A stretch of 64,000 nt of DNA from Leisingera caerulea DSM 24564 (GCF_000473325.1 NZ_AXBI01000012.1:1-64000); one strand, 5' to 3'; counted from the stretch's first letter, positions 17,200 to 25,738 are shown. The notes: generated by a model from the letters alone, not told the origin. A program made the numbers and translations.

Positions 17200-18717
17200 C
17201 TACTGGCAGCCGCCCGCGGCCCAGCTCTTCAGCGCCTGTTTCAGCGCGCCGCCAAAGGGGTGCTGCTTGCCCAGCGAGCGCTGCATGTTGAGGCTCAGGT
17301 AGGTGTTTCCCTGCGTGCACAACCGCTCCCGCGTCCATTGGTGGCAGCTGCTGCAGGACTGGTCCTTCCAATAGCTTTCCGGCAGGCCTTCCACCGGCGG
17401 GAACGAAGGCGACCGGGTCACTGCCTCGGCCAGGGTCAGGCCGGAAATCGCCGCCGCGTCGGTGTCCAGCGGGCTGGCATAGGTGATTGGCCCGCTTTCC
17501 GCCAGCGCCACCGCAGCCGGCGCGGGTTCGGCGGCAGCCGCCGGAGCCTCCGCGCCCGCCTGCGGGTCCTGGCCTGCGCCGGCGGCCAGAGCCGCAACCT
17601 CAGCGGCGGCCATCTCGGCAAACCGGCCCTCAGGGTACGCCATCAGATAGGCCTCATAGGCGGCCTTGCTGCCGTCGCCTTGTGCGGCCTGGAACATGGC
17701 CGTCTCGGGATCCGCCGCTGCGGCCGCAGGTGCAGGCGCAGGCTCCGCCGGAGCAACCGCAACCGCGGCCCCCGTGCCGCCGTGCAGCTCTTCCTCCATC
17801 AGGCTGGCCAGCAGCGCACGCGCCTCGCCGGCGTATTTGCCGTCGCCATAGCCGCGCAGGAACAGCATAATCTGCATTGCATCGCGCGACGCCTTGACCG
17901 AGCGCCAGATCTGCGCCTCCTCGATCTCCGCCGCGCTCATCACCGCCTCCGGCTCCGCCGCGGCAAAGGTGAAGTCACTCACCAGCGAGGACGTGTCCCA
18001 GGGCGTCTGGCTGCCGCCGCTCTGCTCCAGCACCGCCCGGCGCACCTGTTTGAAGACTTGCTCCACCGGCGCCCCCGGCACCACGATCTCGCGCGCCAGC
18101 GCCTCGGTGAACGGGCTGTTCTCGCCCTCCCCGTCCAGCGCCACATCGCCCGGCGCGGTGGCATAGGCCAGGAAGGTTCCGGTCGGCGCCTTCATCTCCG
18201 CCAGGCCGCTTTCGTTCAGATCGGCAACCGCCTTGAACGGGTTGTTGCGGCAGGCATCCAGGATCACGATATTGGTGCGGTTGCGGGCCGACGCCATCTG
18301 CCGCAGAACCGACTGCGCCTCCACCGCCATCAGGTCGAGATCGGCAGCATCCGCCAGCGCCACATCGACCGGCAGCAGGTAGTTGCTGCCAAAGCTCTGC
18401 ACCCCGTGGCCGGCATAGTAGAACAGGCCGGTCGCGTCCTCCCCTGCCCCGCGCAGCTTGCGCCCGAACCGGCCGATGGCGCGCTTCATCTCGATCTGCC
18501 GCGCATCCACCGCCAGGGTGACGTCAAAGCCCAGCCGCTCCAGCGTCTGCGCCATCAGCCGGGCATCGCGCCCCGGGTTGTCCAGCGGCTGCACCGACCC
18601 ATAGGCCGAATTGCCGATCACCAGCGCCAGCCGCTCCTCCGCCCAGGCAGCCCTGGCGAGGCCCAGCACCGCGGCGGCCAGCACAGCCAGCCGGATCCAC
18701 ATCCCGAAAATTCGCAC
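17200..18717 (-). CDS. Secreted caspase-like (peptidase C14) protein with C-terminal CXXCH motif
   Basis: This 505-residue protein has a signal peptide (about 1-26, ending ARAAWA). Its caspase p20-type domain begins RLALVIGNSAYG. The catalytic dyad is visible as His104 in YYAGHG and Cys156 in ILDACRNNP. A linker with Ala/Pro-rich and TPR-like segments (about 260-400) follows. The C-terminus carries KDQSCSSCHQW, a CXXCH motif at 455-459, plus two further cysteines. CXXCH is the covalent haem c attachment motif, but it could instead bind zinc or form disulfides; no distal Met ligand is obvious. It is divergent from the OmpA-like gene and convergent with the Exb/TonB-like operon, whose DUF4384 domain is often found with caspase-type proteins. 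Confidence 0.88.
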   Translation of the reverse strand: MRIFGMWIRLAVLAAAVLGLARAAWAEERLALVIGNSAYGSVQPLDNPGRDARLMAQTLERLGFDVTLAVDARQIEMKRAIGRFGRKLRGAGEDATGLFYYAGHGVQSFGSNYLLPVDVALADAADLDLMAVEAQSVLRQMASARNRTNIVILDACRNNPFKAVADLNESGLAEMKAPTGTFLAYATAPGDVALDGEGENSPFTEALAREIVVPGAPVEQVFKQVRRAVLEQSGGSQTPWDTSSLVSDFTFAAAEPEAVMSAAEIEEAQIWRSVKASRDAMQIMLFLRGYGDGKYAGEARALLASLMEEELHGGTGAAVAVAPAEPAPAPAAAAADPETAMFQAAQGDGSKAAYEAYLMAYPEGRFAEMAAAEVAALAAGAGQDPQAGAEAPAAAAEPAPAAVALAESGPITYASPLDTDAAAISGLTLAEAVTRSPSFPPVEGLPESYWKDQSCSSCHQWTRERLCTQGNTYLSLNMQRSLGKQHPFGGALKQALKSWAAGGCQ

Positions 18718-18878
18718 GCTCCTGCTCCACTTCTTTGCCCCCGGCGACCGCGGCCGGGGCAGCTTCCCAATTATTAAGGGTATTTGGTTACCAAACTATC
18801 GCGTCCCTTGCGCCCGGCAGCAACCCTGCTGTTAGACTGGAAGGGTACCGTCCGTCCCCGCCCGCGGGCCGGGAAATC

Positions 18879-19946
18879 ATGTCCGTCAACTCGAATGGAT
18901 CGCGCATGCTCCGCTTAACCATCTCTATCTTAACAGTTTTATTTCTTTTTCTCCGCCCGGCTCTGGCCGCTGGCCCGTTTGAGCACGGCTGGCAGCTGAA
19001 CGCCGGATCCTCCGCTATCCGGTTTATATCGATTAAAAAGGGCAGCATTGCGGAATCGAGCCGCTTTGCCGCCTTCTCCGGCAGCATTTCTGAACAGGGC
19101 GATGCCAAAATCCACATCGCGCTGGATTCCGTCGATACCTCCATCGACCTGCGCAACGTGCGGATGCGGTTCCTGTTCTTTGAGACCTTCACCTATCCCG
19201 AGGCCACCATCACCGCCCGCATCGACCCGGATCAGATCGCCGACCTCGCTGCAGTGCAGCGTAAGCAGGTCGAGCTGCCGGTCACCCTGTCGCTGCACGG
19301 GGTCGAGGCCCAGCTGACCGCGCCGGTAGCGGTAACACTGCTGGGCAAAGACCGGGTCGCCGTGGCCACCGTGCAGCCGATTATCCTCAAGCTGGAGGAT
19401 TTCGCGCTGAACCCCGGCCGCGAAAAGCTGGAGGAAGCCGCAGGTGTCACCATCACCCCTGTCGGCCTGGTGAGCCTGGATCTTCTGTTTGACCGCACTG
19501 CCCCCGGCAGCGCCGCTGTCCCCGCGGGGACAGTGACCGCTGGCGCCGCCGCCGCGCTGGAGGCCAGCGGCGATTTCAGCCGGGAGGCCTGCACCGGCCG
19601 TTTCGAAATCCTGTCGCGCAGCCGCAGCGTCAACTTCGCCCCCTCCACCGCCCGGCTGGATGCCAATTCCCGCGGCTTTCTTGACAGCCTGTCGGACATC
19701 ATCCGCCGCTGCCCCGGCATGATCGTCGAGGTCGGCGGCCATACCGACAGCCAGGGCAAGGCGGCCTGGAACATGGCACTAAGCGAAAAGCGTGCGGCGG
19801 CGGTCAACAGCTATCTGCGCGAAACGGGCATCCCGGCAGAGCGCCTGGTGTCCGTCGGCTATGGCGAGACCACGCCGCTGGTGCCGAACAACACGGTGCA
19901 GAACCGGGCCAAAAACCGGCGGATCGAGTTCAAGGTTCTGAACTGA
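18879..19946 (+). CDS. YceI-like/OmpA C-terminal domain fusion lipid- and peptidoglycan-associated protein
   Basis: This exported protein of about 355 residues has a signal peptide (ISILTVLFLFLRPALAAG). A YceI-like beta-barrel domain follows (about 40-200: GWQLNAGSSAIRFISIKKGSIAES, then the VRMRFLFFETFTYPEATITARI strands). Last comes an OmpA/Pal peptidoglycan-binding domain (about 235-355) with VNFAPSTARLD, GHTDSQGKAAWNMALSEKRA and NRRIEFKV. The start is set at ATG 18879 after GGGAAATC; ATG 18906 is an alternative. The linker contains one copy of the plasmid palindrome, read as VPAGT. The gene is divergent from the caspase-like gene and is a plausible cell-wall anchor for the periplasmic parts of this block. 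Confidence 0.85.
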   Translation: MSVNSNGSRMLRLTISILTVLFLFLRPALAAGPFEHGWQLNAGSSAIRFISIKKGSIAESSRFAAFSGSISEQGDAKIHIALDSVDTSIDLRNVRMRFLFFETFTYPEATITARIDPDQIADLAAVQRKQVELPVTLSLHGVEAQLTAPVAVTLLGKDRVAVATVQPIILKLEDFALNPGREKLEEAAGVTITPVGLVSLDLLFDRTAPGSAAVPAGTVTAGAAAALEASGDFSREACTGRFEILSRSRSVNFAPSTARLDANSRGFLDSLSDIIRRCPGMIVEVGGHTDSQGKAAWNMALSEKRAAAVNSYLRETGIPAERLVSVGYGETTPLVPNNTVQNRAKNRRIEFKVLN

Positions 19947-20011
19947 CCGGCGCGCAATCCCCGGACCACCGCGCGCTGTCCCCGCGGGGACAGCAGCTGA
20001 AAACACATCCG

Positions 20012-20037
20012 GACCCGGCCATCGCGCCGGGTCTTTT
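20012..20037 (+). terminator. Rho-independent terminator after the OmpA-like gene
   Basis: A perfect 8-bp stem (GACCCGGC / GCCGGGTC) with loop CATCGC is followed by TTTT on the plus strand. It lies 65 bp after the OmpA-like stop, between the second and third copies of the palindrome. Confidence 0.75.
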
Positions 20038-20562
20038 CCTGCGGATCGCTCCCCTCCGGCAGGTGATGTTGTCTCCTGTCCCCGCGGGGACAGGCTGATG
20101 TTTTTCACACTCTTTGACGGTTAAAGGCTGGTGTTCCCGCGGAGGCACGCAGGCCTGCCGGGAATGTGCGGAGGTAAAACTGCCTTCCATGCCGGGGCAC
20201 TGCCAAACCTGGGGCCGGCGGTTCCGCCCGCTGTCAGCGGAAACCACTCTCTGTCCCCGCGGGGACAGGCTGATGAAACCACAGACGGCGCGTACCGGCA
20301 CCGCGGCCCGGGAGCACGTCTCCCGATGCGGAGGGGGTTAGCGGCAAGGACACTGGGCACAGCGTCGATCCACTTTGGTCTGCCGTGTTGTCCCCGCGGG
20401 GACAGGTGTTTCAACCAGCTCGCCAAGGTGGAAGACACGCCGCAGTGCTGGGACCGGCGCCCGGCCTTTGGGTATTTGATTGTACCCATCATCTCCGGAA
20501 ACGGACTGGGTGTCCCCGCGGGGACACCTGCAAAAAGCGGACCCAAACCCGCCTGTCAGGCA

Positions 20563-20591
20563 AGAAAAAGGCCCGGCATTCCTGCCGGGCC
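20563..20591 (-). terminator. Rho-independent terminator after parB
   Basis: A perfect 9-bp stem (GGCCCGGCA / TGCCGGGCC, loop TTCC) lies just past the parB stop. On the minus strand it is followed by CTTTTTCTTG. It ends the parAB transcript and lies between two palindrome copies. Confidence 0.82.
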
Positions 20592-20630
20592 CTTGCTGTT
20601 TTCTGCTCCTGTCCCCGCGGGGACAGCGGG

Positions 20631-21758
20631 TCAGTCTTGTTCTTCCAAGGCGGCAAAGAAAGCCGCAATGGCGTCTTCCAGCTTGTGCCGGTCGATCTCC
20701 GAGAAGTCGCGCTCCATCGCCATCTCGATCTTGCCGTCGCGCGCCTGGCAGCGGACTGTCCCCGCGGGGACAGTGCAGCGCAGGGTGGTCTTGGCGATGC
20801 CTGCGCGCGGTGCTGCGGCGCTGCGGGGCGCGGGCTTGCGCTTGCCCTCAGCGAAACCGCGCAGCACGGTCAGCTCCGCCTCTTCCGTTTCGGCGCGCGC
20901 CTGCGTCAGCGCCTCCCGCAGCTCCGGAATGCTGGCCGCGTCAGTCTCCAGCCGTTTCCGCAGCTCCAGACCCAGCGCGCGCGGGATCGCCTCCGGGAAC
21001 TTCAGCAGATCACCCACCGCGCCCAGCAGCTGGGCGAAATGGCGGATATAGATCTTCTTCTGACGGCCCGCAGAGGCGTAAAGGTCGCTGACCGCATCCT
21101 CCAGTGACTTCGCCCCGGTGCCCTCGTCCTGCGTATAGCTCAGCGCCAGCTGGGCCATTTCGGCGAATGAAATGTCGCGGCGCACCAGGTTCTCGTCCAC
21201 CATCCGGCGGTACAGGCTCTGCAGCGAGTCGCCCTTGGCCACCAGCCCCGCGGGGATATGCTCATAAGCCTCATCCTCTGTTTCCCGGAGCAACTCCACA
21301 TAGGCGCGCAGACGGCGGTAGCCCTGGATCAGCTCATAGGTGCCGTCTTCGTTTTCCTCGACCCGGATCGGGTTCGACAGGCCGATGGATTTGATCGAGG
21401 CCTTCAGTTCGTCCAGGTCCGGATCACGCCCCTCGCGCCGGTCGCGGATCAGCTTGGTCGCGCCAATCCGTCCAACGGGGATCCGGTCGACCACCAGGCC
21501 CAGCTTCTTCAGCCGCACGAATTCATGCGCCAGCCGGTCGTTTTCATCGCGGATTTTCTTCTCGGCCTCAGCCCGGCTGCGCAACGCATCGGCGTTCTCG
21601 GAGATCGCGGTGGCCATCGGCCCGCGGCGCGCTTCAGACGGTTTGCGCATCCGTTGGTCCGGCTTCTGGACGGCGGTCTCCGCGAGGGGCATCTTTGGTT
21701 CGGAGGGGTCGTTTGGTTCAGTCGGGAAGTCGATGTCGAAGACTCTGCGTTTGCTCAT
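20631..21758 (-). CDS. parB: Plasmid partition protein ParB (RepB-type)
   Basis: This 375-residue ParB/RepB protein has a ParB N-terminal (Noc-like) domain at about 95-190: VVDRIPVGRIGATKLIRDRRE, then ELKASIKSIGLSNPIRV and ELIQGYRRLRAYVEL. The last of these matches the CTP/parS-binding core GxRRxRA. A helix-turn-helix region (about 195-250) follows with ENLVRRDISFAEMAQLAL, then a helical C-terminal dimerisation part. Residues at about 322-334 contain VPAGT, encoded by a copy of the palindrome that the protein probably binds. The start codon overlaps the parA stop by four bases, so the two are co-translated. A terminator follows. Confidence 0.93.
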   Translation of the reverse strand: MSKRRVFDIDFPTEPNDPSEPKMPLAETAVQKPDQRMRKPSEARRGPMATAISENADALRSRAEAEKKIRDENDRLAHEFVRLKKLGLVVDRIPVGRIGATKLIRDRREGRDPDLDELKASIKSIGLSNPIRVEENEDGTYELIQGYRRLRAYVELLRETEDEAYEHIPAGLVAKGDSLQSLYRRMVDENLVRRDISFAEMAQLALSYTQDEGTGAKSLEDAVSDLYASAGRQKKIYIRHFAQLLGAVGDLLKFPEAIPRALGLELRKRLETDAASIPELREALTQARAETEEAELTVLRGFAEGKRKPAPRSAAAPRAGIAKTTLRCTVPAGTVRCQARDGKIEMAMERDFSEIDRHKLEDAIAAFFAALEEQD

Positions 21759-23059
21759 GCCTCATCCTCCAGATTTTCCCAGGCTTCCAGCGCGTATGCC
21801 TTGAATTCATCATAGGCCTGATCAAACGACGCCCGCGCACGGCGCCAGGTTTCGCGTGTCATGTCCCGGTAATCGATTTCATAGATAGAACTCAGGAAGC
21901 GGCCCGATTGCTCGACTGCGCGGGTCATCTCGATCGGGTGCTCGGTCATTCTACCCTCGAACACCTTCATAAATGCCGAACGCATCGCACGGTGCAAATC
22001 GTTACCGCTTTCGTAACGGGTCAGGAGGAAGCGGACGTCCTGGAACACCTTGGGCAGGGCAAATGTCCCCGCGGGGACAACGCCGTTAAAGGCCGACAAA
22101 TCTTCCAGCGCCTCAGACAGCTGGCCGATGAAGGACGTAGTGGAGTCATATTCCCAGTAGCCGGGGCCGGAAGGGATATAGAGCATGTCGGCGGCAAACA
22201 CCGCGTTCATCGACTGGTAGCCAATGGCGGGCGGGCAGTCGAAAATCATCAGGTCGTAGTCCTCGGCCGGCAGCTGGTCGAGATAGCGGGACACGGCGGC
22301 GAAGAACGACCATTCCGGGTTCAGGTGCCGGTATTGGGCGGAGGCGAATTCCACAAAGGCCGCGTTGGCGCAGGAAGGAATGATGTCGATGGTCGGCCAG
22401 CTGGTCGGCTTGACGAAATCGCTGACCCGCAGATCCTGGAGCCCCATGCCGGTGATCGCGTCGGGCAGCTGGCGCTGGGGCAGGGCGGTGCCGGACTCGG
22501 CGCCCTGCGTGACCGCGTTCATCCGCTCCGTCTCGCGCACCAGGTCGCGGGCCATGATGCCCCAGACGGTGTAATCCTCGGTCACGTCGCTGAGGCCCAT
22601 GGAGTGGGACAGCGTCGCCTGCGGGTCGAAGTCGACGCACAGCACCCGGTAGCCGTCCAGCGCCGCGGCATGGGCGAAATGCAGGGCAACGGTGGATTTG
22701 CCGGCGCCGCCCTTGAAGTTGGAGATCGCCACCCGCAGCGCCCGTTTCCCCGCGGGGCGCTTGGGCAGCAGGGATTTGCGGTTGATCTTGATGCGGCGGC
22801 GCAGCTCGTTGATCTCCTCCAGCGAATACCAGCGCTGGCGGCCGTCCTCCTCAACATGGCCCTGGGGCAGGGAAGGATCCGCCGACAGCCGTCCCCGCAG
22901 GGTCGACTGGTTGACGCGGAAGATCAGCTCCGCCACTTCCCAGGAGGAGAACCGGCGCAGGGTCTTTTCCATTTCGGGGGAGAAGGTCTGCTGGCGGATC
23001 CAGCTTTGCATCTTCAGGGATTGGGCCTGCATCTTGGACAGGTCTTCGTGTGTAAACAT
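21755..23059 (-). CDS. parA: Plasmid partition ATPase ParA (RepA-type, with N-terminal HTH)
   Basis: This 434-residue type Ia ParA has an N-terminal DNA-binding extension (about 1-100) containing a MerR-like element, WEVAELIFRVNQSTLRGRLS, and a YSLEEINELRRRI helix. The deviant Walker A is FKGGAGKST (about 115-123). The Walker A' region CVDFDPQATLSHSMG and Walker B region DLMIFDCPPAIGY complete the fold. It moves ParB-bound plasmid copies and usually represses its own promoter. The start is set at ATG 23059, five bases after AAGGAG; a GTG one codon upstream is too close to it. A palindrome copy inside the gene encodes VPAGT. Confidence 0.94.
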   Translation of the reverse strand: MFTHEDLSKMQAQSLKMQSWIRQQTFSPEMEKTLRRFSSWEVAELIFRVNQSTLRGRLSADPSLPQGHVEEDGRQRWYSLEEINELRRRIKINRKSLLPKRPAGKRALRVAISNFKGGAGKSTVALHFAHAAALDGYRVLCVDFDPQATLSHSMGLSDVTEDYTVWGIMARDLVRETERMNAVTQGAESGTALPQRQLPDAITGMGLQDLRVSDFVKPTSWPTIDIIPSCANAAFVEFASAQYRHLNPEWSFFAAVSRYLDQLPAEDYDLMIFDCPPAIGYQSMNAVFAADMLYIPSGPGYWEYDSTTSFIGQLSEALEDLSAFNGVVPAGTFALPKVFQDVRFLLTRYESGNDLHRAMRSAFMKVFEGRMTEHPIEMTRAVEQSGRFLSSIYEIDYRDMTRETWRRARASFDQAYDEFKAYALEAWENLEDEA

Positions 23060-23610
23060 CACTGCTCCTTAGCCTCACACGGTGTTGTTTTTGACAGCGT
23101 CCCTTTTCGCGGACGCTAATTCAGCCTCAATATCCATTTACGCCGAATTTGCAAAAAACGCAAAAGCTAATATGGTCACAAAGAGCGTCCTGTCCCCGCG
23201 GGGACACATTTGCGGAAGGCCCCAAGAAATAAGGGCCGGGGCGATTCGGAAGGCTGACGCCAAGCGATTCGTTTCACTGGTTTTTTCTGGGGTTCTGACG
23301 CCAGATTTAGGGGGACACCCTAGAGCCGGATACAGCAGATTGGGGGACATTTCTGCTCGAATAGGGGTCACCTTGGATGTCCCCCAATACCATTGATACC
23401 AATTTTTCTTTCGAAAAAGGGATTAGGGTTGAATTCAATTCCCGCCAGCGCTTGACAGAATCGGAATTCCGGACGCAAATCGGGTACAACAAACGAATAG
23501 CGTTGAGTTTGGAGCTAAACCGGCCAACGCATTTCTCAGCAAACGGGCTGGGAACACTTGAGGCAGCATATCCCGGCCAAGAGGCCAGGGAGGGAGAAAC
23601 GGGGGCAGCA
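23060..23610. promoter_or_regulatory. Putative origin and regulatory region between parA and the initiator
   Basis: These 550 bp lie between the divergent parA and initiator genes and are clearly more AT-rich than the rest of the window (for example 23125-23180 and 23391-23440). They hold one full palindrome (23191-23206), three half-site-like GGGGACA elements, and the short inverted repeats GCGTCC...GGACGC and TTTGC...GCAAA near 23095-23160. A TTGACA is present at 23452-23457, without a convincing -10 box. This layout suits an origin plus both promoters. Confidence 0.55.
23339..23388. repeat. Inverted repeat of half-sites, ATTGGGGGACAT / ATGTCCCCCAAT
   Basis: Two 12-bp arms at 23339-23350 and 23377-23388 are exact reverse complements, 26 bp apart. 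A third GGGGGACA lies at 23310-23317. Each contains GGGGACA, one arm of the ten-copy palindrome. They could be operators or initiator binding sites. Confidence 0.65.
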
Positions 23611-24294
23611 ATGCTTGCCAAACGGCCTGCGGGGCGCAACGCCTCTGCGCTGAAGTACGATATCCTCACGGCGATGGGGGCTTATGCGCTTGGCCAGGGC
23701 AAGGGGGCGCAGAAGCTGGTGCTGCGGTTCATGACACTGATGACCGCGCGCTACAACTGGCAGCGCGATGAGCTGGCGGTGGGCCAGCGCGAGATTGCCC
23801 GGCTGTGGGATGTCGATGAGCGCACGGTGAAGCGCGAGATGGCCAAGCTGCGCGGCATGGGCTGGCTGGTGGTGAAACGCCAGGGCGCCCGCGGGCGGGT
23901 CACCGAATACGGCATTGATCTGGAGCGGCTGCTGGCGGACACCCAGGAGCGCTGGGGGGCGGTGGGCCCGGACTTTGAGCACCGGATGCAAGGCGCGGAC
24001 GAACCTGCGCCGAACGTGGTGCCCTTGCGCCCCGGGGCTGCGGCGCCAGCGCCGGATGTCTCGGACGGCAGCGAGTGGAGTCTGGCCAAGGCGGTGCTGC
24101 ATGCGGAGGACCCGGCGAATTATGCGTCCTGGGTGCAGGGGCTGGAGCGGGCCGGCCGGGCCGGCGGCCGTCTGGTGCTGAAGGCGCCAAGCCGGTTTCA
24201 TGCGAATTATGTCATGTCGCATCTGATGCCGCGGCTGCTGGCCGCCTGCCGCGACGTGGACGGCGCGGTCTCCGCGATTGTTGTGGAGGCGTGA
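23611..24294 (+). CDS. DnaA-like plasmid replication initiator
   Basis: The protein is about 227 residues from ATG 23611. It has an N-terminal winged-helix-like part (VGQREIARLWDVDERTVKREMAKLRGMGWLVVKR, about 60-95). The C-terminal domain resembles the DnaA N-terminal domain I: 'NYASWVQGLERA...LVLKAPSRFHANYVMSHLMPRLL', compared with the W-x-x-x-L and L-x-A-P-x-x-F pattern of DnaA. This layout fits the DnaA-like replicases described for Rhodobacteraceae plasmids. The reading frame is open upstream to ATG 23377, but that codon lies within an inverted repeat and has no ribosome site. ATG 23611 follows AGGGAG and GGGGGC. It is divergent from parA. Confidence 0.85.
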   Translation: MLAKRPAGRNASALKYDILTAMGAYALGQGKGAQKLVLRFMTLMTARYNWQRDELAVGQREIARLWDVDERTVKREMAKLRGMGWLVVKRQGARGRVTEYGIDLERLLADTQERWGAVGPDFEHRMQGADEPAPNVVPLRPGAAAPAPDVSDGSEWSLAKAVLHAEDPANYASWVQGLERAGRAGGRLVLKAPSRFHANYVMSHLMPRLLAACRDVDGAVSAIVVEA

Positions 24295-24399
24295 GGCCGA
24301 AACTTTGCCCATATGGTTGAACCCCTTGGGGGCAGGGGCTTATGTGGGCGGGCAGGGGGCTCGGCTTGAACAGTCCCGCGGAACAAGGAGCAGCCCGGA

Positions 24400-25674
24400 A
24401 TGAGCGGCGCGCAGGACAGGATCTGTATCATCGGCCTTGGCTATGTGGGGCTGCCGCTGGCGGCGGCGTTCGGGCAGCACCGGGAGGTCATCGGGTTTGA
24501 CATAGATCCGGGCCGCATCGCGGAGCTGCGCCGGGGCGAGGACCGCACCCGCGAGCTGGAGCCGCAAGAGCTGGCGGCGGCGGAATTTCTCAAGTTCACG
24601 TCGGACCCGGCGGAGATTGCCGGTTGTTCGATCTATATCGTCACCGTGCCGACGCCGGTGGACGCCAGCCACCGCCCGGATCTGAGCCCGCTGCTGGCGG
24701 CCTCGGCCATCGTAGGCGGGGTGCTGAAACCGGGCGATCTGGTGATCTATGAATCCACCGTCTATCCCGGTGCCACCGAGGAAGACTGCGTGCCGGTGCT
24801 GGAGGCGCGGTCGGGGCTGACCTTCAACACGGATTTCTTTGCCGGCTACAGCCCGGAGCGGATCAACCCCGGCGACAAGCAACGGCGGCTGAAGGATGTG
24901 GTGAAGGTGACCTCCGGCTCCACGCCAGAGGTCGCGGAGCGGGTCGATGCTCTCTACCGCGAGGTGGTGGCCGCAGGCACCCACAAGGCCGCCAGCATCC
25001 GGGTGGCGGAGGCCGCCAAGGTGATCGAGAACAGCCAGCGGGACATCAACATCGCGCTGGTGAATGAGCTGGCCAAGATTTTCAACAAGATGGGGATCGA
25101 CACCCAGGCGGTTCTGGAAGCTGCTGGCACCAAATGGAATTTCCTGCCGTTCCGCCCCGGTCTGGTCGGCGGGCATTGCATCGGGGTGGACCCTTATTAC
25201 CTGACTCACAAGGCGGAGCAGCTGGGCTATCACCCGGAGATCCTGCTGGCGGGCCGCCGCCTGAATGACGGCATGGGCGCCTATGTTGCGGGCGAAATGG
25301 TCAAGGCGATGCTGAAACGCGGGTTGCCGGTGGCGGGTGCAAGGGTGTTGGTGATGGGGCTGACCTTCAAGGAGAACTGCCCGGACCTGCGCAACACGCG
25401 GGTGATCGACGTGGTGCGCGAGTTGCAGCAGTACGGGGCCTTGGTCGATGTCTATGACCCCCATGCCGATCCGGAGGAAGCGCGGGAGGAATACGGCATT
25501 CCGCTGGTGCCGGCGCCGGGGCAGGGCGCCTATGCGGGGATTGTGCTGGCGGTGGCGCATTCGGAGTTCCGGGAGATGGGGGCCGCGGCGATCCGTGCCT
25601 TGGGGGCCGAAGGCGCGGTGGTCTATGACCTGAAGTACGTGCTGGCGCCGGAGGAGGCGGACTTGCGGCTCTAA
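24400..25674 (+). CDS. UDP-N-acetyl-hexosamine 6-dehydrogenase type nucleotide sugar dehydrogenase (TviB/WbpA-like)
   Basis: This 424-residue NAD-dependent UDP-sugar 6-dehydrogenase has the Rossmann motif [11 protein letters not shown] (about 11-21) and VTVPTPVD at about 81-88. The catalytic Cys260 is in [15 protein letters not shown], and the C-terminal domain has [16 protein letters not shown]. The [12 protein letters not shown] form and the overall pattern fit the TviB/VpsB/WbpO group, which makes UDP-N-acetyl-uronic acids for surface polysaccharide, rather than UDP-glucose dehydrogenase. AAGGAG precedes the ATG. No glycosyltransferase genes follow, so it is an isolated member of a pathway encoded elsewhere. 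Confidence 0.9.
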   Translation: MSGAQDRICIIGLGYVGLPLAAAFGQHREVIGFDIDPGRIAELRRGEDRTRELEPQELAAAEFLKFTSDPAEIAGCSIYIVTVPTPVDASHRPDLSPLLAASAIVGGVLKPGDLVIYESTVYPGATEEDCVPVLEARSGLTFNTDFFAGYSPERINPGDKQRRLKDVVKVTSGSTPEVAERVDALYREVVAAGTHKAASIRVAEAAKVIENSQRDINIALVNELAKIFNKMGIDTQAVLEAAGTKWNFLPFRPGLVGGHCIGVDPYYLTHKAEQLGYHPEILLAGRRLNDGMGAYVAGEMVKAMLKRGLPVAGARVLVMGLTFKENCPDLRNTRVIDVVRELQQYGALVDVYDPHADPEEAREEYGIPLVPAPGQGAYAGIVLAVAHSEFREMGAAAIRALGAEGAVVYDLKYVLAPEEADLRL

Positions 25675-25738
25675 CCGGGAAGGCTGCCGCACAGGCCCGA
25701 ATTGCTGTATCTTCTCCGTGCCGCTGAGGAGGTTCGTC

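Larger units (their letters stand above)
19517..23206. repeat. Ten copies of the 16-bp palindrome TGTCCCCGCGGGGACA (candidate parS/iteron family)
   Basis: Ten perfect copies start at 19517, 19977, 20077, 20252, 20389, 20511, 20610, 20757, 22064 and 23191. I saw none elsewhere in the window. Six lie in the gap between the OmpA-like gene and the parB stop, with start-to-start spacings of 99-175 bp. Three lie inside coding sequence (OmpA-like gene, parB, parA) and one is upstream of parA. In the three genes the same frame is used, giving Val-Pro-Ala-Gly-Thr. The sites surround parAB, so ParB binding (centromere) is the likeliest role. Roseobacter DnaA-like replicons are known to carry type-specific palindromic partition sites. 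Confidence 0.9.

Noticed and set aside
19517..20772. A CRISPR-like array of repeats near parB
   Set aside because: The repeat is a short perfect palindrome with irregular 99-460 bp spacing, some copies are in genes, and no cas genes are near. A partition-site family fits better.
20131..21051. Plus-strand open frames running through the palindromes into parB
   Set aside because: They have no ribosome site or recognisable domain, and they overlap the antisense of parB. Their repeated PRG(Q/D) motifs simply translate the palindrome.
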